In this document: positions 15,679 through 24,243 of the stretch, in pieces
Layout: the number at the start of each line of letters is the position of its first letter
How positions within the stretch are numbered: position 1 is the first letter of the stretch
NCBI RefSeq assembly: GCF_900007165.1
Contig: NZ_CYGY02000045.1
Coordinates: 1 to 48,161 of the forward strand
DNA: 48,161 nucleotides
Reading direction: 5' to 3'
From: Paraburkholderia piptadeniae
GTDB lineage: Bacteria; Pseudomonadota; Gammaproteobacteria; Burkholderiales; Burkholderiaceae
Notes under the pieces: generated by a model
Seen by the model: the letters and a program-made list of their open reading frames with translations, nothing else
Told to the model about the DNA's origin: nothing
The model's database searches: none
Made by a program: the position numbers and the translations under genes

Positions 15679-16794
15679 ATGAAGATCTTCAAACTGCCCG
15701 ACCTGGGCGAAGGCTTGCAGGAAGCGGAAATCGTCGAGTGGCACGTGAAGAGCGGCGATGAAGTCCGCGCGGATCAACCGTTGCTGTCGGTCGAGACGGC
15801 GAAAGCGATCGTCGATATTCCGTCGCCGCAATCCGGCCGCATCGCGAAGCTGTTCGGACAGACGGGCGACATCGTGCATCTCGGCGCGCCGCTCGTCGCG
15901 TTCGAAGGCGAGGGCGAGGACGCCGCCGACGCGGGCACCGTGGTCGGCCACATGGAGGTCGGCCAGCATGTCGTGCAGGAGTCGCCCGCGCCGATGACGT
16001 CGGGTGTGGGCGCAGGCGGCGTGATCAAGGCGATTCCGGCCGCGCGCGCGCTCGCGCGCAAGCTGGACGTCGATCTGTCGATGGTGACGCCGTCGGGGCC
16101 TGAAGGCGTCATCACGGCGGCGGACGTGCAGCGCGTCGCGAAGATACTCGGCGAGCTCGGGCCGCCCGAAGTGCTGCGCGGCGTGCGTCGCGCGATGGCG
16201 CACAACATGGCGCGCGCGCAGAGCGAAGTGGCCGCGGCGACCGTGATCGACGACGCCGATATCCACGCGTGGCCGCCGCGCACCGACGTGACGATCCGGC
16301 TGATCCGCGCGCTGGTCGCAGGCTGCCGCGCGGAGCCGGGGCTGAACGCGTGGTTCGACGGCCATACGGGGCGGCGTCACGTGCTGGAGAAAATCGATCT
16401 CGGCATCGCCGTCGATCTGCCCGACGGGCTCTTCGTCCCCGTGCTGCGCAACGTCGCGCATCGCGATGCCGCCGATCTGCGCGGCGGGCTCGACCGGATG
16501 CGCGCCGATATCCGCGCGCGCAAGATTCCGCCCGAAGAGATGCGCGGCAACACGATCACGCTGTCGAACTTCGGGATGATCGCGGGCAAGTACGCGGCGC
16601 CCGTGGTCGTGCCGCCGACCGTCGCGATCCTCGGCGCGGGGCGCATCCACGAGCAGGTCGTCGCGGCGGAGGGCGTGCCCGCCGTGCACCGCATCCTGCC
16701 GCTCAGCCTCACGTTCGATCATCGCGTCGTCACGGGCGGCGAAGCGGCGCGCTTTCTCGCGGCGACCATCGCGGACTTGCAGAGCGCACAATAG
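15679..16794 (+). CDS. Dihydrolipoamide acyltransferase E2
   Basis: This encodes 371 residues. One lipoyl domain (1-80) has its lysine in VETAKAIVDIP (Lys42). A peripheral-subunit-binding domain covers roughly 114-150 (IPAARALARKLDVDLS, GPEGVITAADV), and the catalytic domain ends in FDHRVVTGGEAARFL with His348. The usual DHRxxDG has Thr in place of the second Asp, a variation also found in other E2 enzymes. The length is short for an E2 because there is a single lipoyl domain and short linkers. No E3 (lipoamide dehydrogenase) gene is present, so E3 must come from elsewhere. A strong terminator follows. Confidence 0.92.
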   Translation: MKIFKLPDLGEGLQEAEIVEWHVKSGDEVRADQPLLSVETAKAIVDIPSPQSGRIAKLFGQTGDIVHLGAPLVAFEGEGEDAADAGTVVGHMEVGQHVVQESPAPMTSGVGAGGVIKAIPAARALARKLDVDLSMVTPSGPEGVITAADVQRVAKILGELGPPEVLRGVRRAMAHNMARAQSEVAAATVIDDADIHAWPPRTDVTIRLIRALVAGCRAEPGLNAWFDGHTGRRHVLEKIDLGIAVDLPDGLFVPVLRNVAHRDAADLRGGLDRMRADIRARKIPPEEMRGNTITLSNFGMIAGKYAAPVVVPPTVAILGAGRIHEQVVAAEGVPAVHRILPLSLTFDHRVVTGGEAARFLAATIADLQSAQ

Positions 16795-16814
16795 CGGTTC
16801 GCCGCATATGTCGA

Positions 16815-16850
16815 AGCACTGGCAGGCGCGTGCTAGCCAGTGCTTTTTTT
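16815..16850 (+). terminator. Rho-independent terminator of the E1-E2 operon
   Basis: AGCACTGGC (16815-16823) and GCCAGTGCT (16836-16844) make a perfect 9-bp stem with a 12-nt loop, followed directly by a run of Ts. It begins about 20 nt after the E2 stop. Confidence 0.92.
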
Positions 16851-16872
16851 GGGCTTCGCCAAGGGGGAGGAT

Positions 16873-17451
16873 GTGAGCTTTTTCAGGCCTGTTTTTTTGC
16901 GCGCGTTCGGCCGCCCGCAAGGCGTGCTGGGACTCATCGGCGGCAAGATCATGGCGAACATGAACGCGCCTTGCGCGGCGTGGGCGATCGGCCTGCTCGA
17001 GGTCCGCGCAAGCGACCGCGTGATCGAGATCGGCTTCGGACCGGGCGTCGGCATTCAGCTTCTCGCGCAGAAGGCGACGGCGGGCATGATCGCGGGCGTC
17101 GATCCGTCGCGGGAGATGATCGCGCAGGCCGCCGCGCGCAACGCGCCAGCGATCGCGCGAGGGCAGGTCGATCTGCGTCAGGGCTTGGCCGGGCGCCTGC
17201 CCTTCGACGAGGACACATTCGACAAGGCGCTCGCGGTCAACTCGATGCAGGTCTGGCCCGATCCGGCCGCCGGTCTTGCTGAGCTGCGGCGAGTGATGAA
17301 GCCGGGCGCAACGCTCGTGCTTGCCTTCACGATCCATTCAGGCCAACAGCAAAGCGGCCTTCTCGAACGCGTTACGGGCGCCGGTTTCGCCGACGCAAAA
17401 CTGACACAGAAGGGCGACGATGCGTTTTGCGTGATCGCAAGCAAGCCGTGA
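16873..17451 (+). CDS. Class I SAM-dependent methyltransferase
   Basis: This encodes 192 residues from GTG 16873. An upstream GTG at 16840 lies inside the preceding terminator, so the later start is favoured; AAGGGGGAGG precedes it. Motif I is VIEIGFGPGVGIQLLA, the acidic motif II is GVDPSREMIAQA, and LPFDEDTFDKALAVNSMQVWPD with LRRVMKPGA are typical of the Methyltransf_11 group. The N-terminal GKIMANMNAPCAAWAI resembles small methyltransferases often found as single genes. The substrate is unknown. It is separated from the dehydrogenase operon by the terminator and stands alone. Confidence 0.88.
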   Translation: MSFFRPVFLRAFGRPQGVLGLIGGKIMANMNAPCAAWAIGLLEVRASDRVIEIGFGPGVGIQLLAQKATAGMIAGVDPSREMIAQAAARNAPAIARGQVDLRQGLAGRLPFDEDTFDKALAVNSMQVWPDPAAGLAELRRVMKPGATLVLAFTIHSGQQQSGLLERVTGAGFADAKLTQKGDDAFCVIASKP

Positions 17452-17884
17452 TGGCTTGGCATTCAACGCACCTGAACTGATCGGCGTACCGGCAGCCGTG
17501 CATTCGCCGCACGCCAGGATTTGTACTCGCTGCAATTTGCCCGGCGCTTCCCTATAAATAACTCAGGACGAACGCTGCGTTTCACAACGGGCGAACGCCG
17601 GAGTGAACGCGCGTGCGAGCGAATCGTTCGCGTCCCTGATTGTCCATCGCGGGCAAACATGCTGCCGAATCCGACGTCGACTTCGATCCACCGAACAATC
17701 CATAACGGGTCGATCTCATCCATGCGCGCTCGCGCATGGAGCGCCCGACTCTTTCCGTCGCGCCGGCTGACCGGGCTCCTTTTCTTTTCGACTTCATCGG
17801 TGTGCTGCGTCACACTCGTTCGCCGTCGCGCGCGAAATAATTTCTTCACAGTGCCAGGCATAACGACCGCCATGGAGGTGCGCT
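17452..17884. promoter_or_regulatory. Intergenic region upstream of the HtrA-type protease
   Basis: No gene is supported in this 433-bp stretch. It holds a perfect 8-bp inverted repeat CATGCGCG-CT-CGCGCATG (17721-17738) with no T-run after it. The last 60 bp are more AT-rich (GAAATAATTTCTTCAC) and probably contain the promoter. A good ribosome site, GGAGG at 17874-17878, serves GTG 17885. Confidence 0.4.
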
Positions 17885-19402
17885 GTGTTTCACTCGATCG
17901 TATCCCGCAGCATGCTTTACATCGCCGTGACGACGGCATGTCTTGCCGGTTATCCCTGCACCGGCGCAATCGCGGCGGCGGCGTCTCCCGCCGCGTCCGC
18001 TCCGGCGGCACCCGTCGCGCCGGTGAAAGAGAAGCGGACCGCGCCCATTGACTTCCCCATGATCGTCGAGCGCTACGGGCCGGCTGTCGTGAACATCCGC
18101 GCGGTGGTGCAGGACAAGACGCCGGCGGGCGCGGCGTCGGCGCCCGTTTCGGCTTCGGGGCCTGGCTCCGAAACGATCGACGGCGATGATCCCCTCTTCG
18201 CGTTCTTCAAGCAGGCCATGCCGCAATCGCAGGACGGCCAGGGCAGTTCGCCGCGCGCGATCTCGGGTGTCGGCTCGGGTTTTATCGTGAGCCCGAATGG
18301 GCTCATCCTGACGACGGCGCATGTCGTCGATCAATCCGATGACGTGACCGTACGCCTGACCGACCGGCGCGAGTTCAAGGCCAGAGTGATCGCCGTCGAC
18401 ACGCAGAGCGACGTCGCCGTCATCCAGATCGACGCGACGAAGCTGCCGACCGTCAAGCTCGGCGACTCGACGCGCGTGCGAGTCGGCGAGCAGGTGCTGA
18501 CGATCGGCTCGCCGGACAGCTACCAGAACACGGTGACGGCGGGCATCGTCAGCGCGACCTCGCGCACGCTCGCGGATGGCAGCACGTTTCCGTTCTTCCA
18601 GACGGAGGTTTCGTTGAACCCCGACAATTCGGGCGGCCCCGTGTTCAACCGCGCGGGAGAAGTGGTCGGCATCGACGTGCAGGTGTATGGCGGCGGAGAA
18701 CGCTCCCAGAGCCTGACGTTCGCAATCCCGATCAATATGGCGAACAAGGTGCGCGCGCAGTTGCAAAGTCCGGACAAGAATGCGCGCGGCAGCCTGGGCA
18801 TCCAGGTGCAGGACGTCGATCCGGGGCTCGCGGGCGCATTCGGCCTGCCGCGCGCGGCGGGCGTGCTCGTGATCTCCGTCGAGCCGGGCAGCCCGGCGGC
18901 GGCGAGCAACCTCAAGCCTGGCGACGTGATCGTGAAGCTTGCCGACAAGCCCGTCGAGCACGCGGACGATTTCGCCGCGCAGGACGCGGCGCTGCAATCG
19001 GGAACGAAAGTCCCGTTGACGCTCATTCGCAATCGCAAGCAGATGACGGTGATGGTCGGCGTCGGCGCATCGGCGCAACAGGCGAATGCAGCCTCGGGCA
19101 CGGACGTGAGCGCAAGCTTGGGCAATGCAGGTCCGCTGGATCACCTTGGCCTCACGATGCATCCCCTCACGGATGACGAGCGGCGCACCACGGGCCTCGC
19201 CGAAGGCCTGATGGTCGACGACGTGTCGGGGACGGCGGGCAGCGCCGGCATCAAGCCAGGCGATGTCGTGCTGTCGCTCAACGGCACGCTGGTCGCATCG
19301 CAGGATGAACTCGCGTCGCTCGCGGCGAAGGCGGGCAAGAAGGCCGCGCTGCTGATCCAGCGCAATCACGCGCGCAGCTTCGTGACCGTCGATCTCAAGT
19401 GA
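17885..19402 (+). CDS. Periplasmic HtrA/DegP-type serine protease
   Basis: This encodes 505 residues from GTG 17885, with GGAGG 6 nt before it. A signal peptide covers about the first 32 residues, followed by an Ala/Pro linker. The chymotrypsin-like domain has the triad His146 (TTAHVVD), Asp176 (SDVAVIQ) and Ser249 in NPDNSGGP. Most relatives have NPGNSGGP, so Asp replaces Gly two residues before the catalytic serine. Two PDZ domains follow, about 300-395 and 415-505, the second with GIKPGDVVLSLNG. It probably degrades or refolds misfolded envelope proteins. It is monocistronic with a hairpin after it. Confidence 0.92.
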   Translation: MFHSIVSRSMLYIAVTTACLAGYPCTGAIAAAASPAASAPAAPVAPVKEKRTAPIDFPMIVERYGPAVVNIRAVVQDKTPAGAASAPVSASGPGSETIDGDDPLFAFFKQAMPQSQDGQGSSPRAISGVGSGFIVSPNGLILTTAHVVDQSDDVTVRLTDRREFKARVIAVDTQSDVAVIQIDATKLPTVKLGDSTRVRVGEQVLTIGSPDSYQNTVTAGIVSATSRTLADGSTFPFFQTEVSLNPDNSGGPVFNRAGEVVGIDVQVYGGGERSQSLTFAIPINMANKVRAQLQSPDKNARGSLGIQVQDVDPGLAGAFGLPRAAGVLVISVEPGSPAAASNLKPGDVIVKLADKPVEHADDFAAQDAALQSGTKVPLTLIRNRKQMTVMVGVGASAQQANAASGTDVSASLGNAGPLDHLGLTMHPLTDDERRTTGLAEGLMVDDVSGTAGSAGIKPGDVVLSLNGTLVASQDELASLAAKAGKKAALLIQRNHARSFVTVDLK

Positions 19403-19410
19403 AGCGCGAA

Positions 19411-19446
19411 GCAGTGCGGGCACTCGGCACACGATGCCCGCTCTGC
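19411..19446 (+). terminator. Hairpin after the HtrA-type gene
   Basis: GCGGGCA (19416-19422) pairs with TGCCCGC (19435-19441), and the outer GCAG/CTGC extends the stem. No T-tract follows, so it is a candidate only. Confidence 0.4.
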
Positions 19447-19621
19447 ACGCCGACTTCAGGCGCAAGACCCGACGCGCTGTTTCCCGTTCATCTCACCGCC
19501 GACGCACGCACGCGAGTTGGATAACACCCTGTGCTTGCGGTTTGCGTTAGAGTGATGCGCGCATCGGCGCGCCCATCGGCGCAATCCGCAAATCCGAACT
19601 TCACGCCCGTTGGCGACACTT

Positions 19622-20878
19622 ATGGAAAGTGAAAGCACGTCGCGTCAGCGGACGCGCGCAGGCAACGCATTCGAAGTGCTATGGGTATTCCTGCAAATGG
19701 GCTGCACCTGTTTCGGCGGACCGATTGCGCATCTTGGGTATTTCCGCCGCGAGTTCGTCGAGCGCCGCCGCTGGCTCGACGATTCGACATACACCGATCT
19801 GATCGCGCTGTGCCAGTTCCTGCCCGGACCGGCCAGCAGCCAGGTCGGCTTTTCGATTGGCTTGCTGCGCGCGGGATGGTGGGGCGGGCTCGCGGCGTGG
19901 CTGGGCTTCACGCTGCCGTCGGCGGTATTGCTGACCGGTTACGCGAGCCTTGCTCGACTGCTCGACAACATGCCCGGCAAGGGACTCGTTCACGGGCTGA
20001 AGCTCGTCGCCGTGGCCGTCGTCGCGCAGGCGATCTGGGACATGGCGCGCCGCCTGTGCCCCGACCGTGCGCGCGCCGCCATCGCGCTTGCCGCGCTCGC
20101 GCTCTTGAGCGTGCTCAATAGCGCGTACGCGCAGCTCATCGTGATCGGCGGTGGCGCGTTGCTCGGCATCGTCGTGCGGCGATTGTCGTCGGCATCGCCG
20201 GCTTGCGCTGCACCCGTTGCAAGCAGCGCGTCCGCCGATGCGCACGCATTCGCTTTGCCGCGCGCCGCAAGCGGCATTGCGCTCGTGCTGTTCTGCGTGC
20301 TGCTCGCAGGTCTGCCCGCGCTGGAAGCGCTTCTGCCCGCCACATGGACGATCCGGATCTTCGACGTGTTCTATCGCTCCGGCGCGCTCGTGTTCGGCGG
20401 CGGCCATGTCGTGCTGCCGCTGCTGCAACAGGCGACAGTCGCAAGCGGATGGATTTCTGCGAACGATTTTCTCGCGGGCTACGGCGCGGCGCAGGCCGTC
20501 CCGGGGCCGCTCTTCACGTTCGCGTCGTACCTCGGCTGGATGATGAGCCCTTCGTCCGCTCACTGGCTCGGCGCGCTCTGCGCAACCGTCGGCATCTTTC
20601 TGCCGGGGCTGCTGCTCGTCATCGCCGTGCTGCCGCACTGGCAGGCGCTGAGAACGCGTCCGTCCGTTGCAGCGTTGCTTGCGGGCGCGAATGCCGCTGT
20701 CGTCGGTCTGCTTGCGAGCGCGTTTTATGCGCCCGTGTGGACGAGCGCCATCTTGTCGGCAGCCGATTTCGCCGTCGCTGTCGTGTCGCTGCTGCTGCTC
20801 ACGCGCTGGAACGTGCGGCCTTTGCTTGTCGTGCTGTTGTGCGCAGGGGCTGGAATCGTCGAGACATTCGTGCGCTGA
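19622..20878 (+). CDS. chrA: Chromate transporter ChrA-type
   Basis: This encodes 418 residues from ATG 19622. It is a two-domain CHR protein: the N-terminal half has GCTCFGGPIAHLGYF and CQFLPGPASSQ, the C-terminal half repeats the pattern as LVFGGGHVVLPLL and AVPGPLFTFASYLG. The halves are separated by a Ser/Ala-rich loop near residues 190-215. About 10-12 membrane helices are expected. Family members export chromate, though many homologues outside resistance islands have other or unknown anion substrates. No chrB regulator gene is adjacent, so induction by chromate is not supported by context. Confidence 0.9.
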   Translation: MESESTSRQRTRAGNAFEVLWVFLQMGCTCFGGPIAHLGYFRREFVERRRWLDDSTYTDLIALCQFLPGPASSQVGFSIGLLRAGWWGGLAAWLGFTLPSAVLLTGYASLARLLDNMPGKGLVHGLKLVAVAVVAQAIWDMARRLCPDRARAAIALAALALLSVLNSAYAQLIVIGGGALLGIVVRRLSSASPACAAPVASSASADAHAFALPRAASGIALVLFCVLLAGLPALEALLPATWTIRIFDVFYRSGALVFGGGHVVLPLLQQATVASGWISANDFLAGYGAAQAVPGPLFTFASYLGWMMSPSSAHWLGALCATVGIFLPGLLLVIAVLPHWQALRTRPSVAALLAGANAAVVGLLASAFYAPVWTSAILSAADFAVAVVSLLLLTRWNVRPLLVVLLCAGAGIVETFVR

Positions 20879-21040
20879 AGCACTGAAACCCGATCGGCAG
20901 GCAGACGCATCGGCTTGCGTCGCCTATAACGGTTAGCGATGCGCACGCTTGCATCGCGCCGCGACACTATATTCATACGATAAAGACGGCCGCAAGCAGC
21001 GCGTACGGACTCTGGACCATCCGGAAAGCACTTCACGCGC

Positions 21041-22075
21041 ATGCTGATTCTTTTCATCGCTCCCGCAGGTCTGTTTCGCGATGGCGTCGCGCGTCTGCTC
21101 GGCGACCTGGCCGAGTGCGTCGAAGTGAAATGCGCGGACTTCGCCTCGAACATACTCGACGACGAGCGGCTCGCGGATCTCGTCGTGCTCGACGGCGACA
21201 GCGTGCCCGACGCGCTCAGCGCGGCCAATGCATCGCAGCGGCTACAGACAGGACTGCCCGTGCTCGTGCTGCTGACGGCCGTCGATCCAAAGACCGTCGA
21301 GAAATATGTCACGGCGGGCGTCGCGGGCCATCTCGACAAATCGGAATCGGGCGAGGCGCTGCTGGATGCGCTGCGTCTTCTGCTCGCGGGCAGCCGTTAT
21401 CCCGCTTCGGCGCCGCTCGTGCCGGACGAAGCAGCGCTGCCCGCGTCTGCGAACGATGTGCGCGCATCCGATGCGCTCGCCGACGAAATGAACGAGCACG
21501 TGCTGACGCCGCGCCAGATCCAGGTGCTCGCGCTGGCGGCGCGCGGCGAAACGAACAAGTCGATCGCGAAGCAGTTGAACATCACGGAGGGCACCGTCAA
21601 GGTGCATCTGTACACCGTGTACAAGGCGCTGAAGGTCGGCAGCCGCGGGCAGGCGAGCGTGGCGGCTGCGCGGCTGCGGCAGATCGGCGATGCGCAGTTG
21701 CATCGCGCGCTCGACGGCCATCTGTCCGTCGGCAGGCTGCTCGCGTTCACGACGCCCACGCGCTTCAAGTCCGGCGAAGTGCTCTTTCACAAGAACGATC
21801 CCAGCGATGCGTTGTACTACGTCGTGCGCGGCACCGTGAGTCTCGCGGAGATCAATATCGAAGTGGGACGCGGCGCGATACTCGGCGAGATCGGTCTCTT
21901 TTCGCCGGACCATCGGCGCACCTGTACGGCACGTTGTATCAGCGATTGCGAACTGCTGATGGTGTCGGCCACCGACGCGATGCGCCTCTACTACCAGGAC
22001 CCCGAGTTCGCGACGTATCTGATCCACCTGATCACGCGGCGACTCGAAGCGGACAAGCTGCGCTCGAAAAACTAG
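21041..22075 (+). CDS. REC-like / LuxR-HTH / cyclic-nucleotide-binding regulator
   Basis: This encodes 344 residues with three parts. Residues 1-125 resemble a receiver domain: VVLDGDSVPDA gives a possible phospho-acceptor (Asp51) and GHLDKSESGE supplies the conserved Lys, but the acidic pair expected near residue 8 is absent (FIAPAGLFRDG), so it may be a pseudo-receiver. A LuxR HTH follows at about 155-200 (LTPRQIQVLALAARGETNKSIAKQL). The C-terminal third is a CRP-like cyclic-nucleotide domain with ILGEIGLFSPDHRRTCTA as the binding cassette. In CRP proteins the order is the reverse. A class III cyclase gene lies next on the same strand, so the ligand may be made by its neighbour. Confidence 0.85.
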   Translation: MLILFIAPAGLFRDGVARLLGDLAECVEVKCADFASNILDDERLADLVVLDGDSVPDALSAANASQRLQTGLPVLVLLTAVDPKTVEKYVTAGVAGHLDKSESGEALLDALRLLLAGSRYPASAPLVPDEAALPASANDVRASDALADEMNEHVLTPRQIQVLALAARGETNKSIAKQLNITEGTVKVHLYTVYKALKVGSRGQASVAAARLRQIGDAQLHRALDGHLSVGRLLAFTTPTRFKSGEVLFHKNDPSDALYYVVRGTVSLAEINIEVGRGAILGEIGLFSPDHRRTCTARCISDCELLMVSATDAMRLYYQDPEFATYLIHLITRRLEADKLRSKN

Positions 22076-22402
22076 TTTCGTTTGCAGCGGTTTATTTACA
22101 TACGCGGCACCAATCGCTGTGCCCCGTTTCCTGCCATTGAATGACGCACGTACGCTGCGAGAAAAAAGGCCGTTTTAAACGGTGTTTTTGATCTATAACA
22201 CATAGCAATCGCACGTCGATCCGAGGTGTCGGGCGCGCATTCCACTGCGTCCGGCAAGACAGGCGAACCATCCGTTTGTTCGATCAACTCTGCGCAGCGC
22301 CGCGTGGCGCGTGTGCCGCAATTGCATTGCGAGACATTCGCAGAACTGCCTGATTGCAATGAAACGGATCGTCAGCCGGTAGCAGGTGCTCTTTAAAAAG
22401 GC
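22076..22402 (+). promoter_or_regulatory. Region between the regulator and the cyclase gene, with a weak terminator
   Basis: No gene is seen in these 327 bp. CCGTT-TTA-AACGG (22170-22182) flanked by AAAAAA upstream and TGTTTTT downstream looks like a short intrinsic terminator that could work in either direction. The final 20 bp (CTTTAAAAAGG) are AT-rich just before the cyclase start. The regulator and cyclase are therefore probably separate transcripts. Confidence 0.45.
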
Positions 22403-24196
22403 TTGAAGAAAGTGATCACAGATTCTTCCTGCCCATCCGACGGATTGGCGCGCGTCGTCCGCACGGTTCTGTTCATGGACCTCGTGGAGTCGTGCCGGCT
22501 GATCCAGGACAACGAAGTGGAAGCAGCGGGACGGTGGCGCAAGTTCAAGGCGCACATCGAGAACGACATCGTACCCGCGCATCACGGACGTCTGATCAGA
22601 ACGGAAGGCGACGGACTGATGGTCACGTTCGTCGAACTGCGCGATGGACTCGCGGCGACGTTCACGATCCAGCGCGCGTCGGGCGAAATCAACACGGGGC
22701 TGCCGCCGCAGCAGCACATGTTGTTGCGCATGTGCCTGCACGTCACCGAGCTTTACGAAGACGAGCGCGACGTCTACGGCCGCGGCGTGAATCTGGCCGC
22801 GCGGCTCTATACGCTCGCGGGGCCCGGCGAGATCGTCGTATCGGCGCAGGTGCGGGACCAGCTGACACCCGATCTCGATGCCGACATCGAAGACCTGGGC
22901 GAATGTCACGTCAAGCATTTCGAACAGCCCGTGCGCGCGTATCGGATCGGCCCGCCTGGTCCGCGTCCCGTGATCGAAAGGGGGACCGCGTTCCTGCCCG
23001 AGTTGCGGCCCACGATCGCCGTGATTCCTTTCGTGTCGCGCGGCGGCGAGGCGGGGCAACAGGTGCTCGGCGAAGTGATGGCGGACGAGATCATCTCGTC
23101 GCTGTCGCGCACGGCCGAGCTGCAAGTGATCTCGCGTTTGTCGACGACGGCGTTTCGCGAGCGCGACGCGACGCTCGACGAAATCAGCGCGTTCCTCGGC
23201 GCGCGCTACGTGCTGTCGGGCGCATATCGGACGTCGGGCGATCAGGTCGTGCTGGTCGTCGAACTCGCGGAAGCGAAGTCGCGCCACATTCTTTGGACGG
23301 CGAGCATCAAGGGCCGCGCGACGCACATCATGCTCGGCGAGGATGAAATGATCGATCGCGTCGTCGCCGAAACGAGCGGCGCGATCATCGACCGCGAGTT
23401 GCAGCGCGCGCGTTCGCAAGCGCTGCCGACGCTCGAAAGCTCGACGCTGCTGATGAGCGCGATCGTGCTGATGCATCGCGGCGTCTCACATGACTTCAAC
23501 CGCGCACGCGACATGCTCGAAGCGCTGATAGAGCGCGCGCGCAGACAGGCCTTGCCGCATGCGTGGCTCGGAAAATGGCACGTACTGCGTTTCAATCGCG
23601 GCTGGACCAACGATCGCGCCGCCGAGGCGCAGGCAGCGCTTGGCTGCACGCGCCGCGCGCTCGACGCCGATCCCGAATGCTCGCTCGCGATGACGATCGA
23701 CGGCTTCGTGCACACGAACCTCCTCAAGCAGCTCGACGTCGGACAGCAGCGCTACGAAAGCGCGCTCGCGGTCAATCCAAACGATTCGCTTGCGTGGCTG
23801 CTCAAAGGCACGCTGCTCGCATTCGAAGGCGAAGGCGACGACGCCGTCGACGCGACCGAGCGCGCGCTGCGTCTGTCGCCGCTCGATCCGTTGCGCTACT
23901 TCTACGAATCGCTGGGCGCGACGGCGGCGCTGTCGGCCGGGTGTTACGAGCGCGCCGTCGAGCTCGCGCAACGCTCGTTGCGCGTCAATCGCACCCATAC
24001 ATCGACGTTGCGCGCGCTGGCGATCGCGCAATCGCTGCTCGGCGATCTCGATGCCGCGCGGCTGACGCTCAACGAAGTGCTCGCCATCGAGCCGACGCTG
24101 ACGGTCACGAGCTATCTCGAACGCTCGCCGAGCGGCGCGTACAAGACCGGGAAGATATGGTCGGAAGCATTGCGTCAGGCAGGCTTGCCTGCGTAG
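22403..24196 (+). CDS. Class III nucleotide cyclase with FlgO/TolB-like domain and TPRs
   Basis: This encodes up to 597 residues. The start is uncertain: TTG 22403, or GTG 22412 with AAAAGG 10 nt before it. The catalytic domain (about 20-180) keeps both metal aspartates, VLFMDLVES (Asp26) and RTEGDGLMVTF (Asp70), and the transition-state pair in VYGRGVNLAARL (Asn130, Arg134). A middle domain (RPTIAVIPFVSRGG to HILWTASIKG, about 205-295) resembles the TolB/FlgO-like module common in such cyclases. The C-terminal 250 residues are helical TPR-type repeats. It probably makes cAMP or cGMP in the cytoplasm and senses a partner through the TPRs. A haloperoxidase-like and a subtilase gene follow in the same unit. 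Confidence 0.88.
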   Translation: MKKVITDSSCPSDGLARVVRTVLFMDLVESCRLIQDNEVEAAGRWRKFKAHIENDIVPAHHGRLIRTEGDGLMVTFVELRDGLAATFTIQRASGEINTGLPPQQHMLLRMCLHVTELYEDERDVYGRGVNLAARLYTLAGPGEIVVSAQVRDQLTPDLDADIEDLGECHVKHFEQPVRAYRIGPPGPRPVIERGTAFLPELRPTIAVIPFVSRGGEAGQQVLGEVMADEIISSLSRTAELQVISRLSTTAFRERDATLDEISAFLGARYVLSGAYRTSGDQVVLVVELAEAKSRHILWTASIKGRATHIMLGEDEMIDRVVAETSGAIIDRELQRARSQALPTLESSTLLMSAIVLMHRGVSHDFNRARDMLEALIERARRQALPHAWLGKWHVLRFNRGWTNDRAAEAQAALGCTRRALDADPECSLAMTIDGFVHTNLLKQLDVGQQRYESALAVNPNDSLAWLLKGTLLAFEGEGDDAVDATERALRLSPLDPLRYFYESLGATAALSAGCYERAVELAQRSLRVNRTHTSTLRALAIAQSLLGDLDAARLTLNEVLAIEPTLTVTSYLERSPSGAYKTGKIWSEALRQAGLPA

Positions 24197-24243
24197 AAGA
24201 AGGTGTGAATGCGGTGCAGGATTCCTGACAGAGGAGGCCTATC

